Source of the DNA: Gaertneriomyces semiglobifer
Lineage: Eukaryota > Chytridiomycota > Chytridiomycetes > Spizellomycetales > Spizellomycetaceae
Direction: 5' to 3'
DNA length: 64,000 nt
Assembly: GCA_025558075.1 (NCBI GenBank)
Contig: JAHLKF010000008.1
Span: forward strand, 682,001-746,000
The translations under genes and the position numbers were made by a program. The notes under the pieces were generated by a model that was not told the origin of the DNA, did no database searches, and saw nothing but the letters and a program-made list of their open reading frames with translations. Below are positions 13,192-22,897 of this stretch, piece by piece; position 1 is the stretch's first letter, and every line of letters begins with the position of its first letter.

Positions 13192-13753
13192 TGCCGAATA
13201 ATGGTATATGTTAAGCCGTCGGTCCCTAACCTATTCCAAAATGTAGGAGGAACGGAATTGAGACTCTAAAATCTCAAGTCTGGGCGAGCGAACATAGAAT
13301 TGTCCGAATCTGTCCACCACTGTAACCGATAAAGACGATTATGTCAGAAACGCGTCGCGCCTTCCTTTTTGGGCGAAATGAGGACACGATCGTCAGTTGC
13401 AGTGCTGCACTCCTCTCAACATCCGTTCACACCGTTGCAGTGCAGCGTAGATAGGACGGGATCGTTGATAGGCTTCAGCGGGTAGACCGAGCTTATGCTG
13501 GCGGTGGGATTGAGGGTTAGATGCTATAACGGTGGTGTGGTTTGTGTTGACTGTCGACTTTGCAGTGTACATCAAGATTACCCCTGGCTAGAGACACCCC
13601 TTGATTTCGCACTGAACAACTGACGGACTGGTTAGATTATCGAAACGTATTACAGAGAAGCTATACTTAGTGCCCCGGTTAGTGTATATACGGTTACAAC
13701 ATCATCAAGCGTCAAATACGGCACATTGGGTACGAAATAGCACGATACGATCG
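13192..13753. other. Divergent promoter region MCM3 / RasGEF
   Basis: 560 bp between divergent starts. Besides the cell-cycle motifs listed separately, I see no gene; the short open frames have no recognisable content. Confidence 0.5.
13350..13379. promoter_or_regulatory. MCB (ACGCGT) plus E2F-like site upstream of MCM3
   Basis: ACGCGT at 13350-13355, extended by CGCGCC, is followed 10 bp later by TTTTTGGGCGAAAT. MCB/MBF and E2F-type elements are known to drive G1/S expression of MCM genes in fungi and animals; their position about 160-185 bp upstream of the MCM3 ATG fits that role. Function here is inferred. Confidence 0.5.
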
Positions 13754-16700
13754 ATGGCTACGGGTGCAGCTCCCGAGGCAAGTATTTCACGCGCGTAGAA
13801 CCAGAAAGCAGTTTGTCCTGATGAAACGTCTACTTGTATTAGGCGCTCGGGCATACCCTATGCATCGGGGTGATCGGACTCACGCGGGGAACAGAGGAAA
13901 AGCTCTTCCGTCACTTCAACATCCGTGCGCATCCACCGATTGCGGCCCAAAACGATTATTTCGGCAATGCTTTCCTCGCTCAGACCGAAACAGATAGCCA
14001 ACTTTATCATTTGAAACTTGTGTCAGTCGGCGATCCCACAAGTGTACAACTTGCAGGCGAATCCGGTGAATGGCCAGATACGCTGGCCAATGCTGACGGC
14101 ATTTTATTATGCTACGATATTTGTGACCGTGTTTCGTTCTTGGGAATGCTGGATCTTCTCGGTAAGAGCGGTTGCTTAGACAAAGCGAGACATATAGCCA
14201 CTAAGGTTGAAATAATAGTGTCTGATAACGACAAGCCATTGGGGATGCTTGGATGGTATGGGTCGGCAGGTGAACGACAAGTTGACCGCGAACTAGGTGC
14301 CAAGCTATCTGGTGTCTTTACTGCGTCGTTCACTGAACTGTCAGAGGATGACGCCGCAGCACAGCGAGAGATGATTGGGGTAATGGACACCCTCATTACG
14401 AAAATTGTGAACAGTAAAGGTGCGTTAGTCCTACTTATATGCAACTGGGCATGCTCTTTTCATTTACCTTGGGCTTGCAGCATCACGAGCCACCCCAGTA
14501 GACGCGCGAAGAGATTCCTTAAAAGCGCAATTGCGAAAGCTACATCGCTCTTCAACTCTAAATAGACGCACAGCCGCTCCTTCTCAGAACGCCGATTCCT
14601 TTTACCAGAATATCAATGCAACTTTCGTATACCCCATGCCGAACATCCGTGCGTCAAGGCGATTGGAGGGGGACTCTCCAGTTAGCCCATTGCTTTCGCC
14701 TATCTCACCATCATCTTCAGGTCGTATCTTCTTGCTTGCAATCCGCACCACTATTGACTGACGATGTCATAAAACAGAGAGCGGACACGAACCGGACTCC
14801 CTGCATTTGCCGTCTTCTTCCGTGGAAGTAACGTCGTCAGATGCACGACGAGTGTCTGCGGTACCATCCATAGCAACATCCACCAGCAGCGGGTCCAACA
14901 CCATGTGTCTTCCAGACGCCGCATATACGGATCGTGGCCATTCAACGTACCGTTCTTCCGACATACCAGACGACGGGAGAGATACTCTTAATGCGGAGTG
15001 GAAACGTGCTTCTTTGCCCGTTTCTGAAGCAGGGAGTGCCGTTTCTTCCAATCAGCGCTCTGGTTTCACATTGGAGGAGTTAATTGAACGGCTGACGTCG
15101 CCAACTACTCATGGTATTTGAGTCCGTTGTTTTGAGGCGCTCTGTTAATAGTTCTAAACCCTCCAAGCAGATATGGAATTCATCAAAATTTTTGTAATGC
15201 TGTACAGAAAGTTTCTGCGCCCGAGCGAACTTTTGGATAGACTTATGGACAGATTCGATACATACGATACCCATGATGAAGAAGATCAAAACAAGGGGAG
15301 GCCTATTCACCCTGTACAATTGCGGTACGCACATCACTGGCTTCGATTGGTTTCGTTTATAAACACTCACTGGTTGTCTCGACAAATGTCCTGTAGCGTA
15401 TGCAATGTGCTCATTCATTGGTGTCAAAATTACTGGTGCGACTTCCATACGGAAAAAATGCGCTTTACCCTACACGTGTTCCTCGAAATCTGTGCACCGA
15501 GACCAGCTTTTGCAGCCATCTGCCAGAAACTAGGTACTTTGATATGCCGAGAACCACCCCCGGAGGGTGGATATGAAGGGCTGGACTGGGGCCTGCCTGA
15601 GATTGCGTCTGAGGAATCGGAATTCAGACGTCGATCGGACGACCCGAGAACCGAGTTTGGACACCGGGTGGTATCCTCGAATACCTCAGTGCTGAGCGCT
15701 GACAGTGGGTCGAGGCGAGGCACGTATGGTGCTCTCGACCTCAGTGAAGCTTCTCGACGAAGGGCATCTCTCAACTCGAATGCCCCAACCATTTCATCAT
15801 TTGGATCCTCCGATGTGACCGCGGTCAGAGCGTTGTCGAATGGGAGTTCAATGGACGCTACGGGCGGGAGCCAAAACTTGAGCGGCTCAGGCACTTTTTC
15901 GTTTTTGGATTTGGACAACGAGGCAATTGCCCAGCAACTCAACGTGCTGGAGAGCGAGATTTTCCGAAAGATTCAGGTGAGAAACGGTCCTTCCTTGCAT
16001 GACCCGTTTTGCAAGACATTTTTTAACCGCTGTCGGTTTTTATAGCCTCGCGATTTGTTACAACACATATGGAGTCGACAATACAAAGGCCGTCATGCTG
16101 CTTCAGTAGCTGCTAGCATAAGCCATTTCAACTTTATTTCTTCATGGTACGCGTCCCATTGACACTTTTCGCTCGCCTGGGCGTTTGGTTACGTTGAATC
16201 CCATGCTTACCATGTCATCGGACAGGGTCGCAACCAGAGTGTTATCACAAAAAAAACTAAAAGCACGCGCCAAAGTGCTCGGGAAGTTTATGAAGATCGC
16301 CCAGGTACTTCGAAACAACAATAACTACAACAGCCTGATGGCCGTCTTGGCTGGCATCAACAGCGCCGCGGTGTTGCGGTTACGACAAACCTTTAAACTG
16401 TTACGCAGTCGTCAGTCGTATCGGAATTACCTGGCGCTCGAAAAGCTTATGAGCTCCGAACGGTCGTTTCATTATTATCGACAAAGTCTGAAGAGGAGTG
16501 AATTACCGTGCATTCCGTATTTGTAAGTGCGAGAGACGTTTGCTGGCACTAGAACACGAGAACGATTTTCGTCTGACGTTCTTACCATTTGATTTCCTCA
16601 TACAGGGGTGTGTTTCTTCGCGATCTGCTGTATATTGATGAAAACAAGGACAAACGCGCTGACGGAACGATCAACCTCCCGAAATTCCTCTTGATGGGCG

Positions 16701-16963
16701 ATGTGATCTTGATGATCCAAAGTTTTCAAAGCAGGTACAGTACAAATATCTCTCGCCCAAAGCGAAACCACCCTTTGTTTTTCAATGAGACTCTGCTCAC
16801 TTCAAATGGTGATTTCGCCGTTAGACCTTACCCTGTAGCCCGTGATCCGTACATCGCGTCATTGATCCTCAGTCAACCGGTGATGACCGATGAACAGGCG
16901 TACCAAAGATCGTTGGAGCTAGAACCCCGCCATACCTCTGCTTCGCCTAGCCGAGCAAGATAA
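13754..16963 (+). CDS. PseudoGTPase-RasGEF fusion protein
   Basis: A multi-exon gene. Exon 1 (13754-13777) is followed by a GC-AG intron to 13842. The N-terminal domain resembles a Ras-like G domain (LCIGVIGLTRG, ADGILLCYDICDRVSF, VEIIVSDNDK, FTASFTELSEDD). But the P-loop lacks GKS and there is no proper NKxD, so nucleotide binding is doubtful. After a Ser-rich linker come a RasGEF N-terminal (REM) domain (FTLEELIERLTSP, EFIKIFVMLYRKFLRPSELL, VCNVLIHW) and the catalytic CDC25 domain. The CDC25 domain reads SHFNFISSWVATRVL, KFMKIAQVLRNNNNYNSLMA, IPYLGVFLRDLLYIDENKD and PYPVARDPYIASLIL. The product would activate a Ras-family GTPase. The Ras-like/RasGEF combination is unusual. Several intron edges are approximate. 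Confidence 0.85.
13778..13842 (+). other. GC-AG intron
   Basis: The donor is GAG|GCAAGT and the acceptor TATTAG, 65 nt. The GCAAGT hexamer is the known optimal context for GC donors. No GT donor nearby joins the ATG exon to the G-domain frame without a stop. Confidence 0.55.
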
Positions 16964-17412
16964 GTGAACAGTGTTTTGTCATGTAGTTTGTACATATTCG
17001 TTGGTAGCATGTAGAGAGTTCTTTGTCAATACACACGTGTTGTTTGTGAGAATGCACATTCTTCAGTACTTTCCACACTTTGTTAATTGATCTTCTTACG
17101 ATTTCCCTGCTACTTTTGAAGGCTTGTTTCAGAGAACAACCCCATTAAACGAAATGCAAATGAAAATGAATAAAGAAGGAAAAAAAAGGCACTCTAGTCA
17201 ATCAAACATCAAATCTACTCGAAAGTCTACATAACAAAAAGATACAGGGAAAAGAGTGAAAGTCCTCCACAACAAAAAATAGTCCAAAGGTCGTTCTCAA
17301 ATCGAAAGGGCGAAAAAAACTGAGCAACTATCTACAAATTTGACACCTCACATCTGTGGCGGGGGCAGTACAGGTATTTCACAGGGCGTCACGCCAATCC
17401 ACAGTCTGTCGA
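16964..17412. other. Convergent 3' region
   Basis: 450 bp between two convergent stops; AT-rich with A-tracts around 17160-17190. It probably holds two 3' UTRs. No gene seen. Confidence 0.5.
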
Positions 17413-18789
17413 CTATCGGAATCCACTGGCGTACAAACTCCTCCCTCGTTGGCTGACCACACTCTTTCTCTCCATGCCGACACCTGCAAGGCTCTCGTAC
17501 TCGTCCACGCTCACCAAACAGGACATTGGGAACGCGCCAACATCACCCGTACTCTCGTTGCGTCCTACTGCCCATCCATCATCAAACTCTTCCTCTATCG
17601 TGATAAAATCTCCCATTTCCAGAGAAAGTTCGTCGCCGAGTTGTGCAGCGTACGGGTCAATCACGCGCATCTGGAAGGTGTTGCCGGCTGGGTATTCGGC
17701 GTATTGCTGTTGTGGTGGCTGCTGCTGCTGTGGCGGTTGGTACGGCTGGTTCTGGTACGTGGGCATGGGCACGGGTGTGGATGCGTACGTCTGGTCGCCG
17801 GGTGCACTGTACATGGATTGCGGGTACTTGTTGTTGTTGTTTGTCATTGGCAAAGGTGGTGGTGGATTCACTTTGTTCCGTCCTCCGAAAATGGACTGTC
17901 TCACTGTCTGGAACAGACTCTGCCGTTTTCCTTTGTTGGTTTGGTTACGAGTCAATGTTCTTTCGATTGGTAATGGCTTTAGGTCTGATTCGGGAGGAGC
18001 AATGGCGGAGGTGGAACTCTTTCGCCATGGTTTGGCCTTGACGCAGAAAATGAAGAAGAGGGCGCCGACGGTCATAGCGCCCAATGCGATTCCAGCGTAA
18101 ATCCATGGTCGGTTATCGACTGGCGCCAGACTATCAGCAACGGCTTGGAGAGCGGTCAATGTGCTCGCGGTGCAACACTCTTGCTTGGAATTTGCAGGGT
18201 TGGCGCAAAAGGCAGTGTTATCGTCTGCATTGAAAAATCCGCATTGGTTGAATTCAGATTTGAGGCCGCGTGCACAAGGTTGGGCATCTGAGCGTTTGCT
18301 GCAGAAATCAGCAAAGGCGTTGCCGGTGGGGCTGATGGAATCCTGACGCGCTTGTAAAACCTGTTGAGACACGCCAGCGGTTGGACAAAAGGTTGTGTTT
18401 TGAAAGATGGTTTGCATCGAGTTGATGAAGGCGTCGCATTCTGTTTTACACATTGGGGTGACGGGCGGGTTCTCTGAACACTCGCCTACTTGAACGAAAT
18501 AGAAACAGGTAGTGGAGATGTGGAAGCGCTGTTGAGAGCCATCCCAGCCTGAACAGCCGAAACCGGATTGAAAAGCTTGGCGATAGGCGGTGGTGTTGTC
18601 GAATTGAGAGCGCATGTACGAGTCAAAGGAAGCGACATTGTTAAAATCGGAGACGCTCCTGACGTAAAAGGACTGGAGGTCCGGGCATGTCTGCGATCCT
18701 TGGAGCGAGAAACACGGCGGCTTCTGTGCGAACGTAGACGACGATAGGAGGAGGGTGAACAGCAGATAGACTGCCAGTGACCGGATCAT
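17413..18789 (-). CDS. Frizzled-like cysteine-rich ectodomain, TM and SH3 membrane protein
   Basis: An intronless 458-aa protein. Residues 1-21 form a signal peptide (LAVYLLFTLLLSSSTFA). The ectodomain (about 25-220) has many cysteines in a Frizzled-CRD-like spacing with CFYFVQVGECSEN and MCKTECDAFINSMQ. A single membrane helix (IYAGIALGAMTVGALFFIF, about 228-250) is followed by a basic KAKPWRK stop-transfer. The cytoplasmic part is Pro/Gln-rich and ends in an SH3 domain (RVIDPYAAQLGDELSLEMGD, DDGWAVGRN, GAFPMSCLV). This is consistent with a surface sensor that couples to proline-rich signalling partners. Such Fz-like/SH3 proteins are, as I recall, found in early-diverging fungi. The ligand and pathway are unknown. 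Confidence 0.8.
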   Translation of the reverse strand: MIRSLAVYLLFTLLLSSSTFAQKPPCFSLQGSQTCPDLQSFYVRSVSDFNNVASFDSYMRSQFDNTTAYRQAFQSGFGCSGWDGSQQRFHISTTCFYFVQVGECSENPPVTPMCKTECDAFINSMQTIFQNTTFCPTAGVSQQVLQARQDSISPTGNAFADFCSKRSDAQPCARGLKSEFNQCGFFNADDNTAFCANPANSKQECCTASTLTALQAVADSLAPVDNRPWIYAGIALGAMTVGALFFIFCVKAKPWRKSSTSAIAPPESDLKPLPIERTLTRNQTNKGKRQSLFQTVRQSIFGGRNKVNPPPPLPMTNNNNKYPQSMYSAPGDQTYASTPVPMPTYQNQPYQPPQQQQPPQQQYAEYPAGNTFQMRVIDPYAAQLGDELSLEMGDFITIEEEFDDGWAVGRNESTGDVGAFPMSCLVSVDEYESLAGVGMERKSVVSQRGRSLYASGFR

Positions 18790-20547
18790 CTGTCCTCTCT
18801 GCTAGCTTTGGGGAGGGAAAGCGCTGGGTTGATTTGGCTGGTGGTGGATAGGTTTGACAGTTGGGGGATGGAATCAAGACAGCAGTCGTTGGTGATCCAC
18901 GTCCATCTAGTACGTGTGTATATCCGACCTTTCTCTCCGACGTTCTGTGCAGTGTTCGAGCCGACGACTAGTCTTTTGCAAAGCGACCTGTCTCTTGCCT
19001 CTCTGCTCTGCAGTTTGCTCTGATCTGCGTCGGTTCGATTGTGCGAGTGGTGGTTAACGAGTGGCGGGCGGGGGCGAAATTGGGCGGTTTCCTTTTTGCG
19101 TTGTGCGTTGTGTGTCCCTCGCAGCTTCAAATTCACTGCGCAGCTCAGTTTCCGGGGTCGCTCTTCTTTGAATTGAATGGACAGGAACAAACCAACCAAC
19201 CAGCAGACAACAAACGCACACAAATCAAACGGGGGGGGGGGGGGGGGCGAGTTCAAATCAAATCAAATAAAATGAAATCGGGGGGCGGGCCACGGCTCTT
19301 TTTTGGCGTCACACAGATGTTACCACCGAGTGTTTGTGCGTTGGGTTGTTTTGGGTGTGTGTTGAATTTGAACTTGAATTGAAAGAGTGGGTCTAGATCC
19401 ATCCACTGTGGATCGAATGGTGGGATGAATGTTGTATGCAAAGGTTGTGGTGTTTCTCTTTCCCTTCTTTCCATCCCCTTCTTCTTCGTCCCCTTCCTTT
19501 GCCCCACCCAAGCCATTTTGTCCCATTTTGTCCTACTTGTCCATTGGCTCGAGCAGCTCATCTCGTTCAATCCACGGTGCCAGACACGTCGAGTTCATAG
19601 CCCCGTTGTTGGCCGTGACCACAAGCGCAATTGGCTTCTGTTTCATCCGTCTCGAGAGGAGTGATGTGAGGAGTGATGTCTGCTCGGTACTGGATTATGT
19701 CGACGTCTGAAAAAGTGTGTGAAATGACACGGGGTCACCCCGTTAAATTCATTTAAAACAAACGCCACATAGTGACACAGCACGCGCCCGGAGATGAGTC
19801 GGCTACATTCTGCATGCGCAATGCGTCACCTCCGCGGGGGCTCTTGATTCTTCGTACTCTGATATTACTCTTATTCTCAGTCTGGCCCGAGTCGACTGAT
19901 GGACACTCTCCTGTTTGGACGCCATTATCCGATGCATGCATGTTTAACGCATTCATCAATTTCATGAAAGCGACCGGCGCTGACCATGGGACACCATCAA
20001 TAGACAGGATCAGGAGGCAGACTATCTATCGGTGATGCATACATGCATGCAAGCGCATCGCAAGTATTTCATCAAACGCACGTTCTACACAGGGCCGACG
20101 TCTACGGCGCCAATGTGCTCGCTGATGCAGGTGGGGAAATTAGGGGTAAGCCGTCATGTGGTGGCAGGCAAGTCTGCCGCTGTTTTCACTTTCCTCCTTT
20201 GCTTAACTGACCATTGGTAGAATGTCGATCTCATAGTCAGGTTTGCAGAAGGAGCCGACTGCACCTACCATACCCTCAAAATTCAAGCCGTTGTCATCAA
20301 GATCAAGCGAATGATGCTTTTCAGCGCATCGGATATTTCTCCGCCGCGCGTTCTCCCTCACAATTTCATCTGTGGCTTATTTTGAGAAACAGCAATACCC
20401 AAAAATATCCGAACTACCGCTGATCCCTCTATTGATAGTTTGCTTGTGGCGGGCTTGAAAGATGTGGCGCCATCCTCGGGCACAGTACGCTCCTGACCGA
20501 CACCGTCCACTTTGTGCAGTGTATGCGCAGCGCGGAGGGGAAGCAGC
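18790..20547. other. Long region with unresolved coding signals
   Basis: About 1.75 kb. From 18790 to 19750 it looks like leader/promoter of the membrane receptor, with GT-rich sequence and a G17 run. From 19940 to 20547 several coding-like segments occur on the plus strand (start MFNAFINFMKAT; ADVYGANVLADAGGE; NVDLIVRFAEGADCTYHTLK; YFEKQQYPKISELPLIP; ILGHSTLLTDTVHFVQ) but their frames do not join cleanly with the splice sites I can see. They may be N-terminal exons of the next gene, or a gene with an indel. Confidence 0.4.
19231..19247. repeat. G17 homopolymer
   Basis: An uninterrupted run of 17 G on the plus strand (C17 in the sense of the minus-strand receptor gene), about 440 bp upstream of that gene's ATG. 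Confidence 0.95.
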
Positions 20548-22172
20548 ATGCGGATTACCAGTGGCGGAATTCAAGATGCACGGCCGAACACCGGGCCTCC
20601 AGAGGCAGCTGTCGTGACATCGGAAACCGACGAGTCAAACCATTCAGCAAAGCGAAAAGATCATGGCGTGACAAAAAGGAACCTGAATAAGGAGCGGCAT
20701 AGCAGAAATGGCCGCACGGCAGCGGACCACCGATTTGCTTGGTCGGAAGCAACCGACGGCGGTCGTGGTCGATCACCACCGCCGCGCACAGCTCCCCACA
20801 AGAACAATCGAAAGACGGTACGACGCTGCTCGTTGTTGCCAGTGACAAGTCGGGAATCAGAACCCGCAGAGTCGTGCGCAAAGACGCGTCCACGCAGGAG
20901 ACGCTCACTGAGCACTACCTCTTCACGCAGGCGGAGTATGAGGCCTGCGGACAGTTCTCATATGCACGCTGTAACTCCAGTGGCTACCGACGAGATGGGT
21001 TCGCGAGAAGGGTCGCGCCGTGTTCGCACATCCGAAACACCGAAAACGGGTGACGGATGGAACGGCTTTTTTAGTGTCAAATTTGGTGTTACGTCTAGTT
21101 TTGTTCCGAGCATTTGGCATGAAAATACCGACGATGATCCGAAACACCCCAAGCGCAGAGTGATACCCCGACGAACAGTCCTCCGTAAGCCTCGTTCCGA
21201 CGGAAGGAATAAACCGATTGTCAATGAATCAGAACATATGCGTAAGAACGCTACAGTGGATGAAGAACGGGCGCGGCAGTTGATTGCGTTGCTCACAGGG
21301 GCAACGTATGAAACCATTACCACCCCTACAACAGAGCGGGCATCTGTTGTATCGGATGCTTCAGATGCAGCTAAGCGGAAGACTAGAAATTCAGAAGGAC
21401 GTAAAACTCCAGAGAGGGCGCGATCCGCAGAGAAGAATCGTGCGAGAGCTAATCGCCAGACGGAGGCTGCAGGAAAGTCCTCCCGTGCCGATTCTCGGCA
21501 AAAGTCGCGAGATTCGGCTGGGGAGTCGAAATCAAAGGCTTCATTGGGATCCAAGGATAGTGACGGAGAAAATTCTGATCTTGAGCCGTTGCCTCTGTCC
21601 ACCAAAGCCGGCGCGCGAGCCGCGAGAAGGGCACTTTCGAAAGATGCGCGTCGAACCACTTTACCACCTTTGGTTTCCAGCGACGATGGCCAAATCAGAC
21701 CAATCAGTTCCATTGAAGAAGAAGCTGAAGATAAAGAAGAGGCCAGTGTGCTTTTGGAGGAACTTGAACGGCGGATAGCGTCAGCGGGTCGCAGTCGAGC
21801 TGCGGTAACGTCTGACGTGACCGCTGCGCCTGTCGTGCCAGTCTTTCAGATGCCATTTCAACCATGGGGGTATCGGAAGAAGACAACGGAGCCACCGGTA
21901 CCTGTTACAAAGTTGACGTACAAAACTTACTTAGACAACCTTCTCCATCCGAACATTATGCTGCCGCCATTTTATTTACCACCGCTTAGACAGGTGAGGC
22001 CTCCGTATTCATGCCACTTGGGCTTGCATTTGATTAAACCCCGCGGATGTCTAGCTTCTATATGGACCGTACGAGTTGCAACTTCTGGACTATTTACTGC
22101 GATATTACGACTTTAAGTCCAGCGACGTTGCTAATCCTGCAGCCTTATAGCTTCCCCTGGCATAGTTTCTGA
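20548..22172 (+). CDS. Basic, Ser/Arg-rich disordered protein of unknown function
   Basis: A long open frame from the ATG at 20548 to a GTGAGG donor at 21994. A 149-nt intron then joins a short last exon ending PYSFPWHSF at 22172. The roughly 490-aa product is dominated by Arg, Ser, Lys and Glu (NRARANRQTEAAGKSSRADS, RQKSRDSAGE) with one acidic helix (EEEAEDKEEASVLLEELERR) and an aromatic/proline C-terminus (FQMPFQPWGYRKK, LDNLLHPNIMLPPFYLPPL) that looks like the conserved part. No catalytic or membrane features. The true N-terminus may lie upstream (see the unresolved region). The function is unknown. Confidence 0.65.
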
Positions 22173-22333
22173 GTATTATAATTGTACACAATTCAGATCA
22201 GACGGTATATGACCGCTCCAATTCATTCTTGCCCTTCCATTTCGTGCGTCTTTGGATGGTGTTGATAGGCTACATTGGGTATTCGCTTTACATTCCCAGT
22301 GTGAGTTGTCACAGCTGCCGTCCGTCGAAGTTA

Positions 22334-22661
22334 TCAATCTTCTTCCTCCTTCGGTAGCGACTGGCCACCATATGGTCCTCTAAACCTCTTTCGTGGGTTC
22401 ATCTGACGAAGAACATTGATGTCAGCGAGTTTCTATCTGTCATATCACATTACGCTCCTTATACTCGTAAGGCTCCTTACTCACAATGGAGGTCTTGCAC
22501 TCTATATATGCTCGCTGCGCCCTTCTACACTCTGCAGAAACTAGATCTTCATCAAAGGCAGGAGACAGACATTCTTTAGGTGTGTGTCGTTCAACAAGGA
22601 CACATTTCGACTTCAACAAGCAAGCAAGGAGATCTTTGTAAAATGGCTCGCAAGTCGGCAT
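22334..22661 (-). CDS. COA5: Cytochrome c oxidase assembly factor COA5/PET191
   Basis: A small mitochondrial intermembrane-space protein needed for complex IV assembly. Exon 1 (22661-22485) encodes MPTCEPFYKDLLACLLKSKC, VLVERHTPKECL and AECRRAQRAYIECK. A GTGAGT donor and CAG acceptor (22403-22405) join exon 2, which reads MNPRKRFRGPYGG and stops at 22334. The cysteine pattern and the RKRFRG tail match PET191/COA5. About 80 aa, within the family range. The upstream spacer to folliculin is about 240 bp, divergent. Confidence 0.88.
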
Positions 22662-22897
22662 AACGTTCTCTTTGGCCTAACGCTTAAAACTCCCGTTTCG
22701 TTTATAATGTAGCAGTGTTGTATTTTTTGTTTTTTGGCTGTCCACTTCATCAAGATGTTATTATTTGTCGGAGCAGCGCGTGTAAGGCAAGACTGGCTGG
22801 CTTATCAGTGATGCCAATCCCTACCAGCCGATCATCCGCCGTTTGACATCAAGGCATCATAACCTGGCAAGACGGAAGATGGCGGCGGAGTTCAGAA

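Noticed and set aside
17474..18100. Plus-strand Gly/Val/Cys-rich frames (over 200 codons)
   Set aside because: Antisense of the Pro/Gln-rich receptor tail; low complexity only.
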